A stretch of DNA of 29,339 nt from contig NW_019091611.1 of assembly GCF_001949145.1 (NCBI RefSeq), positions 64,778 through 94,116 of the forward strand, in the 5' to 3' direction. Origin of the DNA: Acanthaster planci (Eukaryota; Echinodermata; Asteroidea; Valvatida; Acanthasteridae). Within the stretch, counting starts at the first letter, position 1, and each line of letters opens with the position of its first letter. Shown here one piece after another: positions 19,476-29,339 of the stretch. The notes under the pieces are model-generated. The model was not told where the DNA came from. It saw only the letters and a program-made list of their open reading frames with translations, and did no database searches. The position numbers and the translations under genes were made by a program.

Positions 19476-20350
19476 ATGAGGAAGGGACTAGAAAAGGTGT
19501 CCGAAAAATTGCCTGCTCCACATCCCCTAGTCAGCATACCGCAGTTGACGGGAACCCTGCCAAATGCGGTCAAAACAACAGGGAGAAAAAGAAGAAAATT
19601 CAAACTACCCCACTCAACCTGGCATCATGGAACATCCAAACCCTCCTAGACAGATCAAATGCAGAAAGGCCTGAGAGGTGCACAGCGCTCATTGCATTAG
19701 AACTTGCCAGATATAAGATCGACATCGCTGCCCTTATCGAGACTATGCTGGCTGGAGAGAGTGAGCTCTGCGAAAGAGGAGCAAGCTACACCTTCTTCTG
19801 GAGTGAATGCGGGCCTGAGGAAAGACGCAAAGCAGGAGTTGGGTTTGCAGTTAAGACAGCGCTCGTTGGCAAGTTGGACGGCATACCAAAAGGAGTGAAT
19901 GATCGCCTTATGACAATGAGATTCCACTCTCCCATGGTAAAAAGTTTGCCACCATTGTCAGCGCTTATGCTCCCACCATGACCAACCCAAAGAATACGAA
20001 GAGCAAGTTCTATGAAGATCTGAACACTACCTTCAATGCAGTCCCAAACGCTGTGACTCCTCCATCTGGGAAGGCATGATCGGGAAGCATGGGGTTGGCA
20101 AATGCAACAGCAACAGTCTACTACTCCTCCAGACATGTGCGGAGCATGCCCTTCTCATCACAAACACAGTCTTCTGCCTCACTACCCGCAACAAGACGTC
20201 GTGGGTGCACCCTTGCTCGAAGCACTGACATCTGATTGACTACGTCATCGTCAGGAAGAGGGACAGGCACGACATACGTGTGACTAAGGCCATGTGCGGT
20301 GCCGAGTGCTGGACAGACCACTGCCTCATCATGTCCAAGCTCAACATCCG
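19476..20350 (+). pseudogene. LINE endonuclease (APE) region, broken
   Basis: The likely start is ATGAGGAAGGG at 19476. After a frameshift near 19600 the text is LNLASWNIQTLLDRSNAE, YKIDIAALIETMLAGE, GVGFAVKTALVGKLDG and GVNDRLMTM. A shift near 19940 leads to FATIVSAYAPTMTNPK, and a further shift at about 20050 leads to CDSSIWEGMIGKHGVG, RNKTSWVHPCSKH, a TGA (20226-20228), HLIDYVIVRKRDRHD and ECWTDHCLIMSKL. The Asn of SWN, the Glu of IET, the DY and the terminal DH mark the endonuclease, which nicks target DNA to prime insertion. The usual G-D-F-N segment is missing between NAVPNA and CDSS, removing a catalytic Asp/Asn pair. Confidence 0.8.
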
Positions 20351-22632
20351 CGTCCAACTTAAGAGAAGACCACTGGGCGCGAAAGCACCAAAGCACCTCA
20401 ACATCAACAAATTGAAGGTACCAGACATCAAACAGTCCTTTGCTGAGACCCTGGAAGAGCCTCCTTACTCCCTCCAGCTGGAAAACCAAGATGTGGAAGC
20501 AGCCTGGAGCACACTCCGTGAGACAGTGTACCGCACAGCAATGGAGTGCCTAGTGCCCTCTTCCCGGAAACACAAAGACTGGTTTGATATGAACTGAATA
20601 GAGATCATGCAGCTATTGGAGGAGCAACGTCAGGCCTACAAGGCTCACATCAATGACCCAGGGTCCACTGCGAAGAAAGACACACTGAGGAGCAACCGCA
20701 GCAACACTCAATGGAAGCTGCACGAGATGTAGGATGATTGGCTAAGTGCCAAAGCCGACGAGATTCAGCGCTACGCAGACAATCACGACATGAAGAACTT
20801 TTACAGCAGACTGAAAGAAGTCTATGGTCTCTCTTCATCGGATACATTCCCGCTGCTCCGCGCTGACGGCACAACCCTGATCACAGAGAAGGAGAAAATC
20901 CTGGACAGGTGGGCCGAGCACTTTGACAGCGCCCCTCCTCTATAAATGATGATGCAATAGACCGGCTCCCCCAAGTTACCATCAACGAGACCGTGGACGA
21001 GCCGACCACCTTGGAAGAGATGCAGAAAGCAATACGTCAGGTATCCAGTGGCAAAGCACCTGGTGCAGACTCCATCCCTGCACAAATCTACGAGGAGGGT
21101 GGCACTGCCAGAGAGGAAAAGCTGTTCAACTGTTCCAGCTCATCTGGGAACACGAGACAGTCCCCCAGGACTTCAAAGACACGTCCATCATCCACCTATA
21201 CAAATAAAAGGGGAACAGAGACTCCTGTGACAATCACTGCGGCATCTCCCTTCTCTCCACTGCAGGCAAGGTACTGGTGAGAGTCCTCCTCAACCACCTG
21301 ATCGCCAACCTAGAACAAGGTCTCTTGCCAAAGAGTCGGTGCAGCTTCAGGAAAAAACGCGGAATGATCAACATGGTGTTTGTGGCAAGACAGCTCCAAG
21401 AGAAGTGCCAGGAACAGAACACTGACCTGTTCTCCACATGTCAATCTGACCAAAGAGTTTGACACCGTCAGCAGAGAGGGTCTCTAGAGAATCATGGGAA
21501 AGTACGGATGCCCCAGAATGCTAACTGACGCCTTCACCGACACAGGCATCGGCATCAGATGGCATTTTGATGGCTCCGTCTTCAACCTCGGGAGGCTCCA
21601 AGCGAAGACCAAAGTCAAGTCAGGCACCATCAACGTCCTCCTGTTTGCTGATGACTGTGCCCTCAACGCTGCCTCTGAAGCGGACATGCAACACAGCACT
21701 GACCTGTTCTCCGAGGCCTGTAACAACTTTGGCCTCACCATCAGCACAAAGAAAACAGAAGTGATGCAAAAGCCTACACAGAGCCTAACATCACCGTGAA
21801 TGGCTAGCGACTGAACGTGGTGGAGAAATTCACCTATCTTGGAAGTTTACTGTCCCGGAATGTTGTCATCGATGACAAGGTGAATGCCAGACTGGCCAAG
21901 GCTAGTGCTGCTTTTGGCAGGCTCTACAGCAATGTGTGGAACGGGCCCGGTATTACTAAAGAAACAAAGATCAAAGTCTACAGAGCAGTAGTCCTCACCA
22001 CCTTACTGTATGGGTGCAAGACATGGACTGTATACCAGCGTCCAGCAAAAAGCTGAATCGTTTTCACACTACCAGCCTTAGAAACCTGCTTGGCATCAGA
22101 TGGCAGGACAAGATACCACACACGGAGGTCCACAGGTGAGCCGTTCTGCCCAGCATCTTCACCATGCTCATGCAGTCACAACTACGCTGGGCAGGCCACG
22201 TTGTCCGCATGGAAGACCACCGTCTGCCAAAGCAACTGCTGTTTGGTGAACTCAAGCAGGGCACGTGTTCTCGCGGAGCCCCCAAGAAACGCTTCAAAGA
22301 CTGTCTGAAACCATCTCTCAAGGCATTCAACATCAGCCATACCAACTGGGAACAGGAGACAATGGACAGGAGCGGGTGGCGTGCCGCAGTTCGCAAAGGA
22401 GCTGAGCACCACGAAGCCAATCGTACTGCCACAGCAGAGAAACGTTGAGAGGCCACAAAAGAGTGGCAGCCAACCCCAGCTTCAGGCGCAACCACCATCC
22501 CCTACCCATACTGCCAGAAAACATTTAGAGCACGAATTGGTCTGACCAGCCATCTCCGTACACATAGGGCCGTCAACCCCACCCCCAACAGTAGGATGAC
22601 CAGATGGTTGTTGTCAATTACGACAGACGAAA
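20351..22632 (+). pseudogene. LINE reverse transcriptase and zinc-finger region, broken
   Basis: The linker (AWSTLRETVYRTAMECL, KADEIQRYADNHDMKNFYS) contains TGA (20595-20597) and TAG (20730-20732). RT text follows: QVSSGKAPGADSIPAQIYE, HETVPQDFKDTSIIHLYK, HCGISLLSTAGKVLVRVLL, LIANLEQGLLPK and RQLQEKCQE. Motif A reads NLTKEFDTVSREG, with Asn where the first catalytic Asp is expected. The segment between motif A and the FDGSVFNL stretch, which should hold the G-x-x-Q-G motif B, is deleted. Motif C, LLFADDCALNA, is intact. Next come VVEKFTYLGSLLSRN, TTLLYGCKTWTVYQR and QLRWAGHVVRMEDHRLP. A final C2H2-like finger reads YCQKTFRARIGLTSHLRTH, with the first Cys replaced by Tyr. Confidence 0.85.
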
Positions 22633-22840
22633 AACAAAATATTGAGGGAAATGAAGATTTTATTATGTCCATGCATGTATCGACCATTTGCGCGGTCTCC
22701 CGTCAACACATGGATTCGATCAGGACAATATTTTCGACAGACCCATGTGTTTTCTCAGGACCTCTAGGGACCTCCCGGACCTGGAATCGCACCAATTGAG
22801 TGCTTAATGGACTTTGCTTGATCAGAGGATTCCAAGGTAA

Positions 22841-23006
22841 TCCCACAAAAGCTTAACTAAAACGAAATTCATGCACCAGAGAAAGAAACTGCAGAAGGAG
22901 TTGTCGCCACCAAACAAGCATGATCGCAATGACCTTGAGCATGGGTACACCGAGCCCAACAACCAGACAGTACTGCAACAGGCAGCTGGATGAAGTGCTG
23001 GAACTG
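22841..23006 (+). CDS. Candidate host exon, hydrophilic, unknown
   Basis: An open frame from 22841 reads KFMHQRKKLQKELSPPNKH, DRNDLEHGYTEPNNQTVLQ, then meets TGA at 22991. A one-base shift continues RQLDEVLEL up to a possible GTAGGC donor at 23007. Charged, Q/N/E-rich composition with a heptad-like end looks like real coding sequence rather than noise. It lies between the LINE and a MITE. It could be a host exon with an error or lesion, or part of an old transposon ORF. I do not recognise it. Confidence 0.3.
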
Positions 23007-23027
23007 GTAGGCAATAGTATTAATTAA

Positions 23028-23207
23028 CCCCTTCAGGGCAGGATTATTTGACCGCGACTGCTGGGCTGTGGTATGCCCTGAATGGAGGGCTTCGTCCAGC
23101 AGCAGGCCCCACTGAACCAGCAGCTACATGGTGAATAGACTGAATGTGAGGTATGCACTAATCCTCACACAATGGTGTGGTAGTAGCAGTCCTCCGTAGC
23201 GAAGGGG
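23028..23207. mobile_element. piggyBac-like MITE, 180 bp, TTAA flanks
   Basis: TTAA (23024-23027) is followed by CCCCTTC, and GAAGGGG is followed by TTAA (23208-23211). The ends are therefore exact inverted repeats inside a TTAA duplication, the hallmark of piggyBac-type insertion, whose terminal repeats usually begin CCC. An internal stem (CTGCTGG at 23058-23064 with CCAGCAG at 23096-23102) adds structure. There is no coding capacity, so it would depend on a transposase elsewhere. Confidence 0.75.
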
Positions 23208-23211
23208 TTAA

Positions 23212-25212
23212 AAAACATTTTCAATAGCAAGTTTTGTTTGCACCTTCTGCGCTCTGTAGCTCTGGATAGTGATGTTAGGGGAAAGAAAACTAATTCAAAT
23301 TAGCTCTGAATTTGCAATGACTATATCCTGAGTAACTTGCACTCTACAAATGGCTTTTTTTTTTACATTTCGATGCGACATGGTTGCCCCGACCATGTCT
23401 AAATGATAAAAAGGCAACTAACAGTGATTATGTATGTACGTGTTAAGCACAATCCAGAGATCAACTTGCACATTGTTTAATAGTTTTAGTACGATGGATT
23501 TAATTCAAAGGAAAATGAAATCAGGATGGCGCACAATACATACATTTGCAGAAGTTTACAGTTGTGCTGAACAAAGACATTGAACTGATTAAAGTCCCTC
23601 AAAACACTCATGGTGCATACCGTATTTCATAATTATGCCTCCCAGAGCTCAAACCATGTCATTACAGGTTCTAGGTAGCCCAGGTGGACTCCCTGACCGT
23701 ACTACGTTACGAAGGGAGTCCAGGGTATAAAGGGTGCAAAATTGGGCGAAAAATTTAATAACTAAAATTTTCAACACTTCTACTTTTTCCAAGGAGCCAA
23801 TTTCACGTCTGTAACTCCTATGCATCCTTATCTCCAAGGCTGGTGGGTTAAGAAATTTGACACATCACCACCAAAGACAAAAACGGGAAAATAAAGTCGG
23901 ATGTAATGTTAATTCTTGCTATTGTTGTGGCCTGTTTTCAGCTGTTCTCTAGTGCAGTTCGTACAGTGTGCGCGTGCAACTATTCAGCGTACGCGATTCC
24001 GAGCCGTGGAACCAGTGAAACTTAAGTCTAACCGAATCCGCTGGTTTCGACGCTCACATAAAGCAGGTACCGCACAACATGGTTCTCAGCCACGAGTACT
24101 ACTGATTTCCAAGCAGAGTACACACAACATCGAGCCGGAGGCGAGGCTGTGGCGTGCATTGGTGACACTTGGCCTACTTACCTGCATTCAAGCTGAGTCT
24201 CCTACAGCCAGTATGCAAAAGTTAAAATTCACGATTCATACAAATCCTGGCCATTTTTGAGCATGTATTATGTGTTAACAGGTGGACTTAAAATAGACAG
24301 ACAAAACGTGTCCACAAAATTCGATAGAAGTTAAGGAACCCGGCAGGTCTGTGTGAGGGGAGAGGGTATTATCCAGCAAGGCTTTGGCACATTTCTGTTG
24401 CTAGCAATTCACTAATATCTGTTGATTTGTTCTATTTTAAAAGTTATACCGAATACATTTTTTATAGAGATGGAGAACTTTTCTAGAAAGCGCTTGCTAA
24501 ATAAATATTTTTTTAATAAACTAAACTGATATGAGAGTCAAAAATGGCGATTAACAATCATGATCTCTTGGGCCTGAATTTAAAAATGAAAAATCACTTA
24601 CTTTGAGGTTTAAAAACTTTTACACAGTCTAGCTATCTGTCCATTGCTCTAAAATCCAACTCATCACTGCCAATTACCAATTCAGTCAGGTTATTCTTAT
24701 AAAATAGCAGCTTGTGTCGCAAATTTATATTTATAAACCAAAATTTGAAGCAGAACAAAATATGAACATTTTAGGGGTAACCAACAGTGGGTTAATTGGT
24801 CAGTCTGAAGTCCCCGATCCGACAAAAACGGAACTGCATTTTTTATATCGGCTCAACGGCAGGCGGGTTAAAGCCGGGTACCAGTCACGTCCTCAGTGTA
24901 GCAGATGAGCAACAGACCTTCACCGGAAATCGCAGATGCCTGTACTGTACCTGCGTGCACTTTATAACTAGGCTCGAGAACGGATGAATTACGTCTACAA
25001 AAGTAACACTGTCTCTCACTTATTTTCCTCGATTTTGCTGTCCATGGTTTGTTCTGAAATTCCTAAACCCCCCAGATGAATAGATAAGGCCACGAAGAAC
25101 TTGTACACGTGAAAAATTACTTTCTTCAACAGGTAAACCAAGAGTTTCACATAACGTTAATGCTTCTTGTTCTAACGGTAGCCCATATAATTCTTTAGAG
25201 TAGTGCTCCTTA
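23212..25212. other. Non-coding stretch with one hairpin
   Basis: GGACTCCCT at 23686-23694 and AGGGAGTCC at 23713-23721 form a perfect 9-bp stem around 18 bases. The 114-codon plus-strand frame at 23916-24260 begins at a TTG and has no domain, so I do not call it. The remainder is AT-rich without visible features. Confidence 0.45.
23906..24025 (+). CDS. Possible signal-peptide microprotein
   Basis: An ATG opens 39 codons starting MLILAIVVACFQLFSSAV, a stretch with the shape of a secretory signal, followed by RTVCACNYSAYAIPSRG and a stop. Two Cys follow the hydrophobic part. It could be a small secreted peptide, a first exon, or chance in T-rich DNA. It overlaps a longer frame in another phase. 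Confidence 0.2.
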   Translation: MLILAIVVACFQLFSSAVRTVCACNYSAYAIPSRGTSET

Positions 25213-25625
25213 GTATTTTCTATCCTAACTTAGATCACGTGTGTTTTTTAATTTTTCACTTACACAACCGCCCAATTTTTCTATTCGGACCACCCAACCC
25301 TGAAAAATATTGATTCTTCCGTCCTCAGCATTTCTCTATCCAAACCTAGACCATGAGGTTTTTATTTTATCCCGGCACCACTGCTTTTTTCTTGTTCGGC
25401 ACATCCATCCCAACCCATCAAAATATGTTTATTCTTTCTTCCTGAGTGTTTATTTTCTATCAGTACCTAGATCACTTGTGGTTTTTATTTTTTCCCCGGA
25501 CACCACTGCATTTTTTTATTACGAGCATCCATCCGAACCCATCAAAATATGTTAATTCTTTCCTCCTTGTCAATTTTCTATCCAAACCTGGACCATGAGG
25601 AGGTTTTATTTTTTTCCTGCATGAC
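25213..25625 (+). repeat. 120-bp tandem repeat, about 3.4 copies
   Basis: Units start at about 25213, 25331, 25451 and 25572 with a (T)TTTCTATCCAAACCTAGACC-like head, a GGTTTTTATTTT run, a CACCACTGC block, and CATCCATCC.AACCCATCAA with AATATGTT.ATTCTTTC. Copies 2 and 3 are closest; copy 1 is most diverged and copy 4 is cut short. The 81-codon plus-strand frame here is repeat translation. Confidence 0.85.
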
Positions 25626-26465
25626 TTTCCTGGGTCAGCATGAGTGTTTGTAAGAGGGAAGAATAAAATCTTATCGGACCAAACACTGTCAACACTTATT
25701 TAAGGGAAGGTGTCAAAAATATTTTTATCGGAGTGTCGTGATCCGCTTGGGATCCGCTTGGTGGGAAACATGCATAACAATGGTGCCATGGCTGAGCGCA
25801 CTTCATAAACACACTGTCTAAACATGCAATCAACCCAGGGTCCCGCAGCATGCTGATGTTTTAGGGGTTTTTTGCAGATCGTTTTCATTATGAAAACATG
25901 GAAAAGGCTTGATCGCAAATTTAGATGAACTGGAAAAAGCAGTGTTTGCCATTTAGTGTGATTTTGATGTCTGATTTTCTGAAACACATTTTTTTCACTC
26001 TTAAAACAAGTTATCTTACCTCTGAAGAAAAGTTTTTCTCAATAACTGAAAAAAAAAATTAATAGCTCCAAGCGGTTATTACCACAAGCTGGACCACATA
26101 CATAAGATAATGGCAAACATGAAATCTCATTTGGTTTCACACACTTTTTCCATCAGACTTGTTCAAATGTTTGGAGTTTAATGTTTTTGGAACCTCAAAA
26201 GTCACAATTGAGATTCAGCACTAATATTTGACACATATCATGCCTTACCTACATACTGCAGCAAAATGAGGTTAGTTTGAATCAGTTGATGGAATCGGTG
26301 TTTCTAACAACACTGGCTAAAAAAAATCACTGACATAAAAAAGACATCCCGATATTTGTTATATTTTCAAAAAAGTAGGTAATTCCATTTTTATTTTCGA
26401 CAACATCATACTGTTACGTAAAACTGTGATACAGTTCATTGTGGCAAGTGTCTAGCAATTCTCAC
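25626..26465. other. Non-coding stretch
   Basis: An 11-bp direct tandem (GATCCGCTTGG twice, about 25740-25761) is the only distinct item. The 95-codon minus-strand frame at 25700-25987 has no recognisable feature. Confidence 0.45.
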
Positions 26466-26576
26466 ATATTTCAAGTAGTCCTTGATGACCTCCTCCTGAG
26501 GTAGCTTGCCCTGCCTCCTGAAGATGGAGGTGTTCCACTGGGCTTCCCTGGCAATCATGATCGAGGACGCTTGTGT
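26466..26576 (-). CDS. Candidate conserved exon, unknown protein
   Basis: On the minus strand the frame reads QASSIMIAREAQWNTSIFR, RQGKLPQEEVIKDYLKY, and ends at a good donor (AAATAT followed by GTGAGA at 26465). An AG acceptor (GAAGCAG) lies at 26577-26578. Codon choice is G/C-rich in third positions (GCC AGG GAA GCC CAG TGG AAC ACC), quite unlike the AT-rich surroundings. This is the best intrinsic sign of a real host exon in the window. The protein is helical and charged with an R-x-Q-G-K-L-P turn. I do not recognise the family. Confidence 0.45.
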
Positions 26577-28025
26577 CTGCTTCTTGAAACTTGTTATAAG
26601 CGTGTGGAATATAGATCAAAAATGCAGTGTGCGTTACATAAAATGGCCGTTAAAAAGCTTGGGATTTTTCCTGCGAGCACGCGCTTGCTGGGATTTCTCA
26701 TAGTCAGCTCCTGCTTGAACAATGCCTAGGGAAAACACTACTGTACTACATATGGGGTACACGGCACACAGCCACTGTGTTGGCAGAGTTGCAACGCTAA
26801 TGTCAATGTGATTCTGACAATCAAGCATGTCATGATTGATCGTACTAGCGAGGATTGGGAAAAGAATAGCCTAGACAGCTTTTGGCTTCCTTTCACTGAT
26901 TTTCCTCACCATAGATGACCCGGATTCTGTTACAACACCATCCTCGGACACTGGAGGCTGTGTGTGTATGTGTACATCATGTACTAAATGTACAGTACAC
27001 GTAATGTTTAGGCTACTTTCATGTCAATAATTGGCCGCATGCACTCGGCGAGTAGGCCGAGTAAGGCGACCATTATGAACTATTTTACTTGTTTGCTCAA
27101 AGTGGCCGCATGATTTCGCAGGTGACTTTTAGCTGGTTTTAGTGGGCTAATTTGTCCATTCCTTGGGACCCCCAATCAATCGAAATGTAGGATCCTGTAT
27201 TGGATGAATAAGGCAGTTGATTTTCTTTGTACATCATCGAGGCACTCCTGAGAGTATGAGAAAGGTAGGGGTCTAACTAACTGAATACATGTATAGTTGA
27301 AAATTTGACAACATAAACTGATGAATATTTATACTAGCACAGTAGCAGCAATGATAACGTATGTTTCAGAGGGAAATTATTGACCGCGCTTGTCCCATTT
27401 TTAGGGTCATTTGCATAAGCGATGAGGGCCACAAGAATTTGTGCCAGGCAAGTAGCTGCTTCATTTCATGAAATTTACATAGCATTTTCACCTTTTGGAA
27501 ATAAACATCCCTGCCCAAAATATTTTCATGGTAAGATAAGGCCTTTTCCTGCTTTGTGAAAATAATATTGAGATACATTGTAGTCATTTTTGTGAAAAGC
27601 TCTTCGCGTAAGCGGTAGTTTGTTTATGTTTCAGGGAAATTTTTGAAAGTTTGAAGTTTTCAAAAGTGGGCTGTGGTGGAGAAAGGTGTAAAGGTTTTAG
27701 ATTTGCTGACGGTTTCCTGCTAGATTTGTTTCTCTTCCCGACCAGACGTGTTTGCATATCGACTTAACTCAGCCCCGATTCCATTTATGGCCTTAATTCA
27801 TTGACTAGACTCGTGAACGACAGATGATCACAAAAGGGTATTGGGTTAATTGCTCATAAATTTTCTGCAACTAGTCAACGACTGTACAAATTTTGGCCTC
27901 TATAAGATTCGCAACTTGTGCACTTACTGTCGCATCTAACGACTGGGTATGAATAGCCGCAGGGCTTGTGAATTTGAGTTTAAGTCATGTTTAACAAGTT
28001 TGGTGGAAGACGCTCCAAAACAGAA
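26577..28025. other. Mostly non-coding, one weak minus-strand exon candidate
   Basis: On the minus strand a TTTTCCCTAG acceptor at 26726-26735 precedes GIVQAGADYEKSQQARARR and KNPKLFNGHFM before a stop at 26634. This might be an exon of the same gene as 26466-26576, but the intron between them would be very short and the phases do not join cleanly. A GTACATCATGTAC / TGTACAGTACACG cluster lies at about 26971-27001. Nothing else is seen. Confidence 0.35.
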
Positions 28026-29272
28026 TCAAAATCTGCGTTTCTTTTTGAAATTTTCAAATTTGATAATATGCTCGCCCTTTACGGGTAATTCTACCTTGCA
28101 CTCAGCTGTGTCCATTCCTAAACAATCTTCTTAGTGTTTAATGAATTTTTGTTCCGATTGAAAATGAGACAGGCATTTTAAACACCAGTGTAATTTGTCC
28201 TTGTGTTTAGTAACATCACACACTAACCGAGAAAGGTTTTTACCCAGCAGTAATGACTCTTTTTGCCTTTAGTGAAATAAATTAATGGGCTCTTCTGCAC
28301 GTTTAGTTTTATAAAGTATATAAATGCTTTTCCAGTATAATCAAATACGTTAATTGCCAAGTTATTGGCAAATGGGCGTGGGAAAGTGTACGTTTGTGAA
28401 ATTAAAGCCGTTGTTTGTTGAATATGTTGAATTATATCATAGTGTATCTTCTAATTTAGATTAGTTTTCCAGAAGTTTACGCGGTTTGAATACAATTTTA
28501 AAGCCGCTCTCAACAACCAGTGAATGCACTTTTGATTTTCTTTGTTTTGAACGTTAATTATTGCTTTCTTTTCTGCCAAATATTTTGGAAATGGAATGTA
28601 AATTGCTCCTACTTGGTTATACTTTACCACGTTGATACAAAATACAAAAACTCTGTAAAACACCCAACCCATTTTTGACTTGTTAGAAAAAAAATTATTC
28701 TCGCCCGGAAATGGGAATATACCAAATTGTGTTTCAGCGCCTGGCTTTTCAAGTTTGAATTCAACCTTAATGACCGTTTGCAACTTGTAAGAACCAATTT
28801 CTTTAAACTGGGCTAATGCTCCGTCTTGAATATACTTTTTGTAAAATTCAAAACATTTAATTAAATCGTCTGCAAAGAAATTAGGAATTAGTTCCCAATT
28901 TCTAAAATTACCTATAAGGCATTTAATTCTTCGCCTGTCAACCTCTTCAATCGCGCTCGGTTTAATATATGATTTAATTGCAGTAATTGGATCTTTACAT
29001 AATATTCTGCCATTTGTCCCCGTTAGTGTAAATGATAAATCGTTGTTTCAACTTATTTTTAAGAGTTGGTGATACGATTGGCGCGTGAGACTTTTAAATT
29101 GCTGCTGGCTCACTTTAATCGCTTGTACGAGCTCAGGCTTGTTGTGCCGCTTGCGTTTGGGTGGTAGTAATGAAATGTTAAATTGTTTGACAAAGTTGTC
29201 TGGAAAAGATTTTTTAAATCGTCTAAAGTTTGATAAGAAAGTACGACTTTGCGGTTTAGTTTCTCTATTCAT
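28026..29272 (-). pseudogene. Mobile-element DNA polymerase B, N-terminal part, broken
   Basis: Read on the minus strand, ATG at 29270-29272 opens MNRETKPQSRTFLSNFRRF, a basic region (LLPPKRKRHNKPEL), a TGA at 29048-29050, then the same frame continues for about 199 codons (NWELIPNFFADDLIKCFEF, IQDGALAQFKEIGSYKLQT) to INVQNKENQKCIHWLLRAA and a TAG at 28451-28453. It resumes with ANNLAINVFDYTGKAF and KGKKSHYCWVKTF, a frameshift near 28228, then a zinc-finger-like LHWCLKCLSHFQSEQKFIK with a TAA at 28131-28133, KVELPVKGEHIIKFENFKK, and loss of similarity at a TGA (28026-28028). This is the N-terminal extension found before the family-B DNA polymerase of self-synthesising (Polinton/Maverick-like) elements. 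The exonuclease and polymerase domains are not present. Confidence 0.65.
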
Positions 29273-29278
29273 GTCTCT

Positions 29279-29289
29279 ATTTATATATA
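29279..29289 (-). promoter_or_regulatory. TATA-box-like site by the polymerase ORF start
   Basis: The minus strand reads TATATATAAAT, ending about six bases before the ATG at 29272. The match to TATAWAAR is good, but the distance is too short for a conventional start 25-30 bases downstream to keep this ATG. It may be coincidental in AT-rich sequence. Confidence 0.3.
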
Positions 29290-29339
29290 CTGAATTATCC
29301 CCGCATGCACAGGACCAGAGAACTGAACTCAGGGACAGG

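Larger units (their letters stand above)
18830..22632 (+). mobile_element. LINE retrotransposon with APE, RT and C2H2 tail, decayed
   Basis: A single non-LTR element fills this interval. A GC-richer 5' leader (about 18830-19475) lacks a long ORF. It is followed by an apurinic-type endonuclease, a reverse transcriptase and a C-terminal zinc finger, the order of the APE-RT LINE group often annotated in invertebrates as endonuclease-reverse transcriptase. The 3' end is near GATGGTTGTTGTCAATTACG (about 22603). No poly-A tail or target duplication is clear, so both ends are approximate. Frame changes (at least six), in-frame stops and two key deletions make it immobile. Confidence 0.85.

Noticed and set aside
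20121-22498. Several minus-strand open frames of 60-144 codons
   Set aside because: All lie antisense to the LINE, whose plus-strand text has clear endonuclease and RT motifs.
23916-24260. 114-codon plus-strand open frame
   Set aside because: It starts at TTG, has no domain, and its first ATG is close to the end; kept only as a note because a shorter ATG frame there looks signal-like.
1-29339. CRISPR arrays, rRNA and tRNA genes
   Set aside because: No regularly spaced identical repeats of the right size and no recognisable rRNA or cloverleaf sequence were seen; the window is eukaryotic in character.

Overview
This is a eukaryotic, animal-type genomic window. It has no operons. The signals are short exons with GT/AG borders, decayed retroelements, MITEs, minisatellites and long AT-rich non-coding stretches. 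Alternating ACATGTAC motifs, a LINE with a C-terminal zinc finger, and a fragment of a self-synthesising DNA-transposon polymerase fit a marine invertebrate (lancelet, hemichordate, echinoderm, mollusc or cnidarian). I cannot choose between these from sequence alone, and no complete, clearly intact host gene is visible.

Region by region. 1-3.6 kb: AT-rich DNA with diverged copies of a repeat of about 172 bp centred on TGACGTCATGATGACATCATC, a duplicated block of about 340 bp, then a GGGATCCCA-type minisatellite. 3.6-7.5 kb: no convincing genes, one strong hairpin. 7.55-8.7 kb: a possible lone piggyBac-like end and another 172-bp array split by a 5'-truncated LINE 3' end on the minus strand. 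10.9 kb: a candidate signal-anchor exon. 11.29-14.58 kb, minus strand: a decayed intron-containing gene whose last exon carries a DDE-type transposase-like core; exon phases still match across one intron. 15.3-17.06 kb, plus strand: a two-exon gene with a Tudor-like segment, an acidic stretch, a Pro-rich 87-bp VNTR, a short coiled coil and a BEN domain. It is broken by two in-frame TAG codons and by frame changes inside the VNTR. 18.4-18.7 kb: more of the 172-bp family. 18.8-22.6 kb, plus strand: one LINE of about 3.8 kb (APE endonuclease, reverse transcriptase, C2H2-like tail), with frameshifts and deletions that remove catalytic motifs. 22.84-23.21 kb: a possible host exon, then a 180-bp MITE bounded by TTAA. 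25.2-25.6 kb: a 120-bp tandem repeat. 26.47-26.58 kb, minus strand: a conserved-looking exon I do not recognise. 28.03-29.27 kb, minus strand: the N-terminal part of a mobile-element (Polinton/Maverick-like) family-B DNA polymerase gene with several lesions, starting just inside the window edge.

The loci do not form a pathway. The window is best read as a graveyard of mobile genes with a few candidate host exons. The points most worth a second look are the BEN gene (recent pseudogene, assembly error or stop readthrough), the intron-bearing DDE gene, the two unidentified exons, and the palindromic 172-bp repeat family.
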